Shown: positions 1 to 5,230 of the stretch, one piece after another | Layout: each line of letters starts with the position of its first letter | Position numbering within the stretch: the first letter of the stretch is position 1 | Assembly: GCA_902466275.1 (NCBI GenBank) | Contig: CABQQJ010000082.1 | Span: forward strand, 1-5,230 | Direction: 5' to 3' | DNA length: 5,230 nt | DNA from: an uncultured Veillonella sp. | Lineage (GTDB): Bacteria; Bacillota; Negativicutes; Veillonellales; Veillonellaceae | Notes under the pieces: model-generated | The model's database searches: none | Seen by the model: only the letters and a program-made list of their open reading frames with translations | What the model was told of the DNA's origin: nothing | Translations under genes and position numbers: made by a program

Positions 1-680
1 TCGGCTACAATGGGATCATCAATATTAAGTACTAAAAAATCTGTACTCAATTGATTTTCAAAGATGCGTTCCTTCGCAGCAATATAGTTTTCCATCGTCT
101 TATGACGAGCTAAGTGATCTGGAGTAATATTGAGCATAATAGCCCCAATAGGTCTAAAATGCTTAATTGTCTCTAATTGATAGCTAGATAGCTCGGCTAC
201 TAAAAAACCGCCTACTGGCATCGAATAGGCCACTTCACTAAGAGAGTCGCCAATATTCCCACCAACGCGAACTGGCTTCCCGGAACCTTCTAACACTTTA
301 GTTAATAAGGTTGTTGTCGTAGTCTTACCATTTGTACCAGTAACAGCTACGATAGGTGATTTAGATACTTCATAAGCTAATTCTACTTCGCTGACCACGT
401 CAATACCACGGGCATGTGCTGATTTTACAATCGGAATATCTAAAGAAATACCTGGAGAAATAACAATGCGATCCACGCCATCTAGCAAGGATTCATCTTG
501 ACGTCCTGTAATAATATTTACCCCTGCCGCAACAAGTCGTTTCTCCTCAGCCGTAGGCAGTGTCATAGGCTTATAATCATTTAACACAACATGCGCACCC
601 ACTTGGGCTAATACCCAAGATGCACCTATACCGCTGGCTCCAGCGCCAAGAACAAGTATATGTTTATCTCCGTATTCCAT
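1..680 (-). CDS. murD: UDP-N-acetylmuramoyl-L-alanine--D-glutamate ligase (MurD), 5' part, cut by window edge
   Basis: This is the cytoplasmic ATP-dependent ligase that adds D-glutamate to UDP-MurNAc-L-alanine, the second amino-acid addition in peptidoglycan precursor synthesis. My translation reads open for 226 codons from the ATG at 680 and leaves the window in frame, so about half of a usual MurD (roughly 450 residues) is present. The N-terminal UMP-binding Rossmann-like domain starts with a glycine-rich strand, VLGAGASGIG (residues 10-19), and includes SPGIS (75-79). The central ATPase domain has the P-loop GTNGKTTT (115-122), GNIG (141-144), ELSSYQLE (163-170) and NITPDHLARH (184-193). 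Lys203 in AAKERIF matches the carbamylated lysine of Mur ligases. The start is supported by an AGGTGA ribosome binding site at 686-691, 5 nt from the ATG. It follows mraY by 83 bp. The C-terminal domain lies outside the window. SSYQLE and the N-terminal domain separate it from MurE, MurF and MurC. Confidence 0.96.
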   Translation of the reverse strand, partial: MEYGDKHILVLGAGASGIGASWVLAQVGAHVVLNDYKPMTLPTAEEKRLVAAGVNIITGRQDESLLDGVDRIVISPGISLDIPIVKSAHARGIDVVSEVELAYEVSKSPIVAVTGTNGKTTTTTLLTKVLEGSGKPVRVGGNIGDSLSEVAYSMPVGGFLVAELSSYQLETIKHFRPIGAIMLNITPDHLARHKTMENYIAAKERIFENQLSTDFLVLNIDDPIVA

Positions 681-763
681 CTATATCACCTAAATTATCT
701 ATAAAATTAATGTATCCTATCTAATAAGCATACCATTATTTACAACTTCCGTTAAGTATTATC
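681..763 (-). other. mraY-murD intergenic spacer
   Basis: This 83 bp AT-rich spacer is the longest gap in the window. It carries the murD ribosome binding site (AGGTGA on the minus strand, 686-691). I see no strong hairpin with a U-tract and no convincing sigma-70 promoter; -10-like hexamers such as GATAAT occur, but without a well-spaced -35 box, and such matches are expected by chance in sequence this AT-rich. Co-transcription of murD with mraY is the simplest reading. Confidence 0.5.
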
Positions 764-1750
764 TTATAAAGTTATAGTCGCTAAAAGTACACCAATAACG
801 GCTAAAACAGCTCCACCAAACCAGAAACGATTAACAACTGTTTGTTCTGCCCATCCGGAAAGTTCAAAATGGTGATGAATAGGACTCATCTTAAATACAC
901 GCACACCACGTGTTTTGAAAGAAATAACTTGAATAATAACAGATAATGCTTCCATAACAAAAATGCCGCCAATCACCACAAGTAACAATTCTGTTTTAGT
1001 TAAAATAGCCATTGCTGCAAAGGCACCACCTAATGCCAAAGAGCCTGTATCCCCCATGAATACTTTTGCAGGGTTCACATTATATACCAAGAAGCCAAGA
1101 CATACAGCTGCTATTATAGCGCCGAAGTACGCAACACTTTCAGCACCAATAGAATTTGTCATCGATACAGCCATCAGGCCAATAACAGAGAATGCTATCG
1201 CCGCCACTGCTGATGTACCACCAGCAAGACCATCAAGACCATCTGTTAAATTTACTGCATTTGTAGCTCCTACAATAATCAAAAATGCCAATACATAATA
1301 ACCCCATCCCAATTGTAATTGTATATCTACAACAGGAATCCATAATGTGGTAGGAACAACCATAATCTCAGTAATGCAATAACAGAATACAGCAGCCAAT
1401 ATAAATTGTCCAAGTAATTTTTGCTTCGCTGTTAAACCAAGATTGCGTTTTTTTACAGCTTTTACAAAATCATCAAAAAAACCTAATAAACAATGACCCA
1501 GTGTTAAAAATAATAACATTCCTGTGCCCACATTCCATGGTGCAAACAATGCCACGCCAATAACAAGGGCCACCATCATGAAAGCACCACCCATTGTTGG
1601 CGTACCGGCTTTTGCTTGATGACTTTCAGGGCCTTCTTCACGAATACTTTGTTGTGCGTGCAAAGAACGCAACATAGGAATAGCAATTTTACCTAGCACT
1701 ACCGTAATGATGAAAGTCGCTACGAAGGCTAATAGAATGTGATTTATCAT
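764..1750 (-). CDS. mraY: Phospho-N-acetylmuramoyl-pentapeptide-transferase (MraY, lipid I synthase)
   Basis: This polytopic inner-membrane enzyme transfers phospho-MurNAc-pentapeptide from the UDP precursor to undecaprenyl phosphate, giving lipid I and UMP, with Mg2+. The 328-residue product is within the usual family length (about 320-360). It is strongly hydrophobic, with about ten membrane segments expected for the family; the first spans residues 4-24 or so. Diagnostic motifs are all present: KAGTPTMGG (47-55), the Asp pair in FFDDFVK (Asp93, Asp94), NAVNLTDGLDGLA (164-176), KVFMGDTGS (229-237, with Asp234), and the triple His loop SPIHHHFE (289-296). Asp93/94, Asp234 and the HHH loop correspond to the catalytic and Mg2+/nucleotide-binding positions known for MraY. 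The ATG at 1750 has an AGAGGA site (1756-1761) 5 nt upstream. It sits between murF and murD, the canonical dcw order. WecA/TagO-type paralogues lack this exact HHH loop context, so MraY is secure. Confidence 0.98.
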   Translation of the reverse strand: MINHILLAFVATFIITVVLGKIAIPMLRSLHAQQSIREEGPESHQAKAGTPTMGGAFMMVALVIGVALFAPWNVGTGMLLFLTLGHCLLGFFDDFVKAVKKRNLGLTAKQKLLGQFILAAVFCYCITEIMVVPTTLWIPVVDIQLQLGWGYYVLAFLIIVGATNAVNLTDGLDGLAGGTSAVAAIAFSVIGLMAVSMTNSIGAESVAYFGAIIAAVCLGFLVYNVNPAKVFMGDTGSLALGGAFAAMAILTKTELLLVVIGGIFVMEALSVIIQVISFKTRGVRVFKMSPIHHHFELSGWAEQTVVNRFWFGGAVLAVIGVLLATITL

Positions 1751-1773
1751 ATGAATCCTCTACTTATTAATAA

Positions 1774-1807
1774 ATAGGACGGCTAGATATAACTAGCCGT
1801 TACCTAT
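1774..1807 (-). terminator. Hairpin between murF and mraY; weak terminator or mRNA-processing element
   Basis: Read as minus-strand RNA, ACGGCUAG (1800-1793) pairs perfectly with CUAGCCGU (1786-1779) around a 6-nt loop. A lower stem, AUAGG (1807-1803) with CCUAU (1778-1774), continues it after a 2-nt bulge; one more A-U pair (1808/1773) is possible. The base of the stem overlaps the murF stop codon. The 3' flank is UUAUUAAUAAG, AU-rich but not a clean U-run, so efficient rho-independent termination is doubtful. The mraY ribosome binding site begins 12 nt after the stem, leaving no room for a separate promoter after it. Partial attenuation or transcript stabilisation is the likelier role; this is inference from structure only. 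Confidence 0.6.
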
Positions 1808-3165
1808 TATTCTCGATCCTTTAATTCTTCAACAACGCGCTCCATTCGTAAACCACGGGAACCTTTCACAAGGATAACATCCCCTTTTTCACGAATATCG
1901 CTATAGGCATTGGCCATTTCCAAATGGCTATTACAACGGAATGTAGTTAAGCCTGCTTTTTTAGCTTCTTTAGCTATAAAGGCAGCAGCATCACCAAATG
2001 TGAAGACAACACTATAACCTTCTTCAGCTAGCAATTGACCAATTTCACGATGCGCTTGTTCAGTATAATCACCAAGTTCAAGCATATCACCAAGCATAGC
2101 AATTTTACGTTTACCTTCTAGCTGACCCAAAGCTTTTATCGCTTCAGCCATAGAAGAAGGATTTGCGTTATACGCGTCATTTAAGATAACAATATCTTCA
2201 AATGGGACGATTTCTTGACGCATTGGAGTTCCACTAAACTCACTCAAACCTTTGCGAATTGTGTTGGATTTAATGCCTAGCACTCGACCTGCAACGATAG
2301 CCGCCAATGCATCATATACATTGTGTTCACCAATCATAGGCAAGAAGATATCAAAAACTTCATCATAACACTTACAAGTGAACTTAATACCGTCTTTTTT
2401 ATAGCGCAGATGGCTACCAATACAAGTAGCATTCCGTTCAATACCATAGGTAATTGTTTTACCCTTAGCTAAACGATCCATAGCTTTTACATATGGATCA
2501 TCTTCATTGAGAATAGCCACACTATTTTCAGGCAAGCAACGAATTAACTCACCTTTAGCTTGTGCGATGGCTTCACGAGAACCTAATAGCTCAATATGGC
2601 TAGTACCAACATTAGTAATAATACCCATAGTTGGTTCAGCTATTAATGCGAGCTCTTCAATTTGACCAAGGCCACGCATCCCCATTTCTACTACACAAGC
2701 TTCATGTTCTGCAGTTAAACGCAACAATGTTTTTGGCAAACCAATTTCATTGTTAAAGTTTTTCTCAGTTTTCAAAACATTAAATTCGGTACCGAGTACA
2801 GCAGCTACCATTTCCTTTGTTGTAGTCTTACCAGAAGAACCAGTAATAGCGACTACAGGGATATCAAAGCGACGACGATGGGAACGTGCTAAATTTTGAT
2901 ACGCTACCAATGTATTATCGACTTCAATGCATACGATGCCGTCCACTGCACGGCCTTTTTCTACGATTGCACCAGTAGCGCCCTTTTCGATAGCTGTATT
3001 AATAAAATCATGACCATCAAAGGTATCGCCTTTTAAGGCTACAAATAAAAAGCCTGATTCGATTGTTCTTGTATCAGTAGATACATCTAAAAACTTAATA
3101 TTGTCGGTATGTGCACTCGTCCCTTGTGTGGCTTCTACCACTTGAGACAATGTAAATTCTGCCAT
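1807..3165 (-). CDS. murF: UDP-N-acetylmuramoyl-tripeptide--D-alanyl-D-alanine ligase (MurF)
   Basis: This cytoplasmic Mur ligase adds the dipeptide D-Ala-D-Ala to UDP-MurNAc-tripeptide using ATP, completing the pentapeptide that MraY then uses. From the ATG at 3165 the product is 452 residues, typical of MurF. The N-terminal domain has the STDTR segment (29-33) and FVALKGDTFDGHDF (41-54), which bind the UDP-muramoyl substrate. The ATPase domain has the P-loop GSSGKTTT (109-116), whose SS in place of TN is typical of MurF; EMGMRGLGQI (160-169), the MurF/MurT-type signature; and NVGTSHIE (185-192). The C-terminal domain begins near NDAYNANP (329-336) and ends with VKGSRGLRME (433-442). The frame extends upstream to a TTG at 3210, but that would overlap murE by 44 bp and lacks support; the ATG at 3165 has an AAGGAG site 7-8 nt away. 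Only 1 nt separates it from the murE stop, implying translational coupling. Confidence 0.97.
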   Translation of the reverse strand: MAEFTLSQVVEATQGTSAHTDNIKFLDVSTDTRTIESGFLFVALKGDTFDGHDFINTAIEKGATGAIVEKGRAVDGIVCIEVDNTLVAYQNLARSHRRRFDIPVVAITGSSGKTTTKEMVAAVLGTEFNVLKTEKNFNNEIGLPKTLLRLTAEHEACVVEMGMRGLGQIEELALIAEPTMGIITNVGTSHIELLGSREAIAQAKGELIRCLPENSVAILNEDDPYVKAMDRLAKGKTITYGIERNATCIGSHLRYKKDGIKFTCKCYDEVFDIFLPMIGEHNVYDALAAIVAGRVLGIKSNTIRKGLSEFSGTPMRQEIVPFEDIVILNDAYNANPSSMAEAIKALGQLEGKRKIAMLGDMLELGDYTEQAHREIGQLLAEEGYSVVFTFGDAAAFIAKEAKKAGLTTFRCNSHLEMANAYSDIREKGDVILVKGSRGLRMERVVEELKDRE

Positions 3166-3166
3166 A

Positions 3167-4651
3167 TTAGATCTCCTTGAGGGCTGCTCGCGCCTCTTCA
3201 CGATCATCAAAATGAATCGTTTTATCCTTTAAGATTTGGTAATCCTCATGCCCCTTACCTGCAATCAGTACAATATCCCCAGGTTTTGCATTTTGTATTG
3301 CATGTTGAATCGCTTCCCGACGATCAACGATAACTTCATAGTGAGAGCCTTCACGAAGTCCTTCTTTAACGCCTACCTCTACATCTTTCACAATTTGCAC
3401 AGGATCTTCTGTACGAGGATTGTCAGATGTAACATATACTATATCGCCATATTGTGCAGCAATACGGCCCATTATAGGACGTTTTGTAGCATCCCGGTCA
3501 CCACCACAACCAAAGACTACAATAATGCGATTTTCTTGAATAGCCTTTGCTGTTTGTAAAATATTTTCTAACCCATCTGGTGTATGTGCATAGTCTACAA
3601 CAACAGCAAATGGTTGACCTTCTTCAATCAATTCAAAACGACCAGGTACAGCACTAAATGTTTTCAACGCTTTATCGATGTCTTCCATGGAAATACCTTC
3701 TAATAGGCAGGCACCAATAGCTGCTAATGTATTATACACATTAAACAAGCCAGTCGTATTCATTGCAACTGTATAATCATGACCATCATAAGATACCGTG
3801 TAACGGCTAGACTTTGGCGTCATATCAACGTCATGAGCATTCAATGTGCCGCTACCATCAATACTATAGGTAATGATAGGGGCTGTAGTTTTTTCAACAA
3901 CCCGATGCCCATAGGCATCATCAATATTGATGACAGCACCCTTACCAGATTTTACTTGGTTTGGTTTGCTAACCTGTTCAAATAGTTTACATTTAGCTGC
4001 CAAGTAATTTTCAAATGTTTTGTGAAAGTCTAAATGATCTTGTGTAAGATTTGTGAATACAGCCGTATCATACTCAACACCAGATACGCGTCCTAAAGCC
4101 AATGCATGGGAAGATACTTCCATTACACAATGTGTAACGCCCTCTTCCACCATTTGATGCAAAATATGTTGTAAATCTACTACGTCAGGAGTCGTATTAT
4201 GAATCGGATATGATGTATCACCAATCATGATATGAACAGTACCAATCACACCGACCTTGTGACCTTGAGCTCTCAAAATATGACGAATCATATGAGTTGT
4301 AGTCGTTTTACCATTAGTACCAGTAACACCAATCATGCGCATGGAATTGGCTGGATAATCAAAAAAGTATGGCACACAGGCCATCATAGCCGCACGTGTA
4401 TCTTCAACAGTGATAACACAAACATCACTATTTACCTCAACAGGTTTAGATACTAATACAGCTACTGCCCCAGCCTCAACAGCTTTATTAACATAGTCAT
4501 GTCCATCGACAGTAGCACCATCTAAAGCAATAAATAAACTACCTGCTTTTACAGCACGAGAATCAGCGGTTACATCTAAAATTTCAACAGCTGTATTACC
4601 TTCTACATGCGGTGCATGTAAGGTTTTTACTATATCTTGTAAGTGTTTCAT
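3167..4651 (-). CDS. murE: UDP-N-acetylmuramoyl-L-alanyl-D-glutamate--2,6-diaminopimelate ligase (MurE)
   Basis: This cytoplasmic ATP-dependent ligase adds the third stem-peptide residue to UDP-MurNAc-L-Ala-D-Glu. The 494-residue product has the usual MurE length. The N-terminal substrate domain shows TADSR (28-32) and LFIALDGATVDGHDYV (39-54). The ATPase domain has the P-loop GTNGKTTT (111-118), NTTPD (152-156), EVSSHAL (178-184) and NLTQDHLDFH (201-210); Lys220 in AAKCKLF matches the carbamylated lysine. The C-terminal domain has DYAHTPDGLENIL (353-365), GCGGDRD (381-387), DNPRTEDP (410-417) and GKGHEDYQ (465-472). DNPR is the known signature of meso-diaminopimelate selection; L-lysine enzymes carry a different motif there, so the substrate is very probably meso-DAP. 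An in-frame TTG at 4657 is only 1 nt from the Shine-Dalgarno site, whereas the ATG at 4651 is 7 nt away, so the ATG is chosen. It follows ftsL with no ftsI between them. Confidence 0.97.
   Translation of the reverse strand: MKHLQDIVKTLHAPHVEGNTAVEILDVTADSRAVKAGSLFIALDGATVDGHDYVNKAVEAGAVAVLVSKPVEVNSDVCVITVEDTRAAMMACVPYFFDYPANSMRMIGVTGTNGKTTTTHMIRHILRAQGHKVGVIGTVHIMIGDTSYPIHNTTPDVVDLQHILHQMVEEGVTHCVMEVSSHALALGRVSGVEYDTAVFTNLTQDHLDFHKTFENYLAAKCKLFEQVSKPNQVKSGKGAVINIDDAYGHRVVEKTTAPIITYSIDGSGTLNAHDVDMTPKSSRYTVSYDGHDYTVAMNTTGLFNVYNTLAAIGACLLEGISMEDIDKALKTFSAVPGRFELIEEGQPFAVVVDYAHTPDGLENILQTAKAIQENRIIVVFGCGGDRDATKRPIMGRIAAQYGDIVYVTSDNPRTEDPVQIVKDVEVGVKEGLREGSHYEVIVDRREAIQHAIQNAKPGDIVLIAGKGHEDYQILKDKTIHFDDREEARAALKEI
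3173..3178 (-). promoter_or_regulatory. murF ribosome binding site inside the murE 3' end
   Basis: Minus-strand AAGGAG lies within the last codons of murE, with 7 nt to the ATG at 3165. This site decides the murF start in favour of 3165 over the upstream TTG at 3210. Because the murE stop (TAA) and the murF ATG are separated by a single T, ribosomes finishing murE end next to this site, which fits coupled translation. Confidence 0.85.
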
Positions 4652-4658
4652 ATACAAT

Positions 4659-4665
4659 CTCCTTT
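4659..4665 (-). promoter_or_regulatory. murE ribosome binding site, potentially sequestered
   Basis: Minus-strand AAAGGAG is a near-perfect Shine-Dalgarno site with 7 nt to the ATG at 4651, which fixes the murE start there instead of the TTG at 4657. Its AAAGG portion (4665-4661) is complementary to CCUUU just upstream (4676-4672), with a 6-nt loop, so the site can fold into a small 5-bp hairpin. Confidence 0.85.
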
Positions 4666-4676
4666 ACACGCAAAGG

Positions 4677-4701
4677 AAAGCAGCCCAATACGAGCTGCTT
4701 T
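4677..4701 (-). promoter_or_regulatory. Hairpin in the ftsL-murE gap
   Basis: In minus-strand RNA, AAAGCAGC (4701-4694) pairs with GCUGCUUU (4684-4677). The stem can be extended inward by a U-G and a C-G pair, giving ten pairs closed by the loop GUAUU. It lies 5 nt after the ftsL stop codon. The sequence just 3' is CCUUUGCG, so the UUUCCUUU tail is only loosely terminator-like. Alternatives are an attenuator, a processing or stability element, or part of a murE translation control with the adjoining small hairpin over the ribosome binding site. The pairing is visible; the role is inferred. Confidence 0.6.
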
Positions 4702-4706
4702 GCCTG

Positions 4707-5111
4707 CTAGTCTATAATTTGCTGTTTCTCTTGTACATTACGTTCAGTAACAGCGCTTTTTGTGCTATAAACAAAAGAATCAGGCAAAACCATCCCTAGT
4801 TGTTCTTCTGCGATTTGTTGGATACGTACAGGAGACTTCAAGGAAGCCACTTCAACGTCCAATGCATCGTTATCTTTTGTTAATTGTACTACAGCTTGCT
4901 GTGTTTTAACTACCTCGTAGCCTAATTTTGTGCTGTATGCATTCATAACCATCATGATAAGCAAAAATGCAACCAATGCAGCAATACCATATACAACTTG
5001 CCACATCATAGGGCTTAAATCTAAAGCTACGTTTGCACTACGTCTTCTCCCTTGTGCAATGACCAACATATCACCTTTTACTTGGCCCACAACAGCCTTT
5101 CTCGCTAACAT
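4707..5111 (-). CDS. ftsL: FtsL-like cell division protein (single-pass membrane, coiled coil)
   Basis: The 134-residue product has the FtsL/DivIC layout. A short basic cytoplasmic arm (residues 1-35, with RRR at 22-24) leads to one membrane helix (about 36-57, MWQVVYGIAALVAFLLIMMV). A predicted extracytoplasmic coiled coil follows (about 62-92, hydrophobic residues at heptad-like spacing in VVKTQQAVVQLTKDNDAL). After it come IQQIAEEQLGMVLP (97-110), which resembles the conserved end of FtsL/septum-formation-initiator proteins, and a polar tail. In known systems FtsL binds FtsB/DivIC and FtsQ/DivIB and helps activate the septal synthase FtsW-FtsI. Sequence conservation in this family is low, so identification rests on topology and on its place directly after rsmH. 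The ATG at 5111 has a GGAAGGGG ribosome binding site (5121-5128) 9 nt upstream. The next gene is murE rather than the expected ftsI. Confidence 0.82.
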   Translation of the reverse strand: MLARKAVVGQVKGDMLVIAQGRRRSANVALDLSPMMWQVVYGIAALVAFLLIMMVMNAYSTKLGYEVVKTQQAVVQLTKDNDALDVEVASLKSPVRIQQIAEEQLGMVLPDSFVYSTKSAVTERNVQEKQQIID

Positions 5112-5132
5112 AACACTTAACCCCTTCCAATT

Positions 5133-5230
5133 CTACAACTTGACGGCTACGCGTAACTTTGCGCTTCTAGCCCTCGGATTAACCTCAATCTCCCCTGCAC
5201 TAGGCTCTATAGCCTTATTCTTCGCCTTCA
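5133..5230 (-). CDS. rsmH: 16S rRNA (cytosine-1402-N4)-methyltransferase RsmH, C-terminal end only, cut by window edge
   Basis: Only the last 31 codons and the TAG stop (5135-5133) are in the window. They read KAKNKAIEPSAGEIEVNPRA followed by RSAKLRVAVKL. The segment AIEPSAGEIEVNPRARSAKLR closely fits the conserved C-terminus of RsmH (MraW), where a PS..E...NPRARSA.LR pattern is characteristic. RsmH uses S-adenosylmethionine to N4-methylate C1402 in the decoding centre of 16S rRNA; its catalytic core lies upstream, outside the window. It is the usual gene before ftsL in dcw clusters, which supports both calls, and it ends 21 bp before the ftsL ATG. The fragment is short, but the motif and context agree well. 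This frame is too short to appear among long open frames. Confidence 0.93.
   Translation of the reverse strand, partial: KAKNKAIEPSAGEIEVNPRARSAKLRVAVKL

Noticed and set aside
681..763. Possible internal promoter upstream of murD
   Set aside because: -10-like hexamers such as GATAAT and a weak TTGTAA occur, but no pair has correct spacing, and such matches are expected by chance in this AT-rich spacer.
963..1298. Plus-strand open frame of 111 codons opposite mraY
   Set aside because: It lies wholly antisense to the conserved core of mraY, has low-complexity Ala/Pro/Thr-rich composition, and shows no recognisable domain. It is a shadow of the coding strand.
319..4330. Near-identical short DNA segments at 319-346 (murD), 2821-2850 (murF) and 4299-4330 (murE)
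   Set aside because: They encode the shared Mur-ligase P-loop (VTG..GKTTT). The similarity follows from common ancestry and similar codon choice, not from an inserted repeat.
3236..4456. Plus-strand open frames opposite murE (3236-3559, 3779-3985, 4232-4456)
   Set aside because: All are antisense to continuous MurE motifs and have composition expected from reading a coding strand backwards (many Asn, Ile, Thr, His, Cys). No domain is recognisable.
3030..4560. MurE and MurF share very similar N-terminal segments (LFIALDGATVDGHDYV versus LFVALKGDTFDGHDFI), hinting at a recent duplication
   Set aside because: This domain-level resemblance is a known feature of MurE and MurF, which bind related UDP-muramoyl substrates. 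The remaining domains differ as expected for ancient paralogues.

Overview
All genes in this window lie on the minus strand and form a contiguous piece of the division and cell wall (dcw) cluster. In transcription order, from high to low coordinates, they are the 3' end of rsmH (mraW), an ftsL-like gene, murE, murF, mraY, and the 5' part of murD, which runs off the left edge. The two edge genes are truncated only by the window. The four mur/mra genes were identified from family motifs, rsmH from its C-terminal signature, and ftsL from topology plus position.

The organism is probably a low-GC diderm Firmicute (Negativicutes), with Veillonella or a close relative as the best guess. The reasons are moderate-to-low GC, strong AGGAG-type Shine-Dalgarno sites, the general character of the proteins, and a MurE with the DNPRTEDP signature of meso-diaminopimelate-adding enzymes. 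The genus is an impression from sequence, not a proven placement.

The layout is tight. There are 21 bp between rsmH and ftsL, 55 bp between ftsL and murE, 1 bp between murE and murF, 56 bp between murF and mraY, and 83 bp between mraY and murD. No stretch over 300 bp is free of genes. MurD adds D-Glu to UDP-MurNAc-L-Ala, MurE adds meso-DAP, MurF adds D-Ala-D-Ala, and MraY moves the finished phospho-MurNAc-pentapeptide onto undecaprenyl phosphate to make lipid I. RsmH methylates 16S rRNA and FtsL belongs to the divisome, so the window couples precursor synthesis to septation.

I see no novel defence, mobile or biosynthetic system here. The points worth a second look are small. The septal transpeptidase gene (ftsI/pbpB), usually found between ftsL and murE, is absent. 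That gap instead holds a strong hairpin and a second, alternative pairing that covers the murE ribosome binding site. A second strong hairpin lies between murF and mraY. The longest open frames for murE and murF begin at TTG codons that are not the likely starts; ATG codons with well-spaced Shine-Dalgarno sites are preferred.
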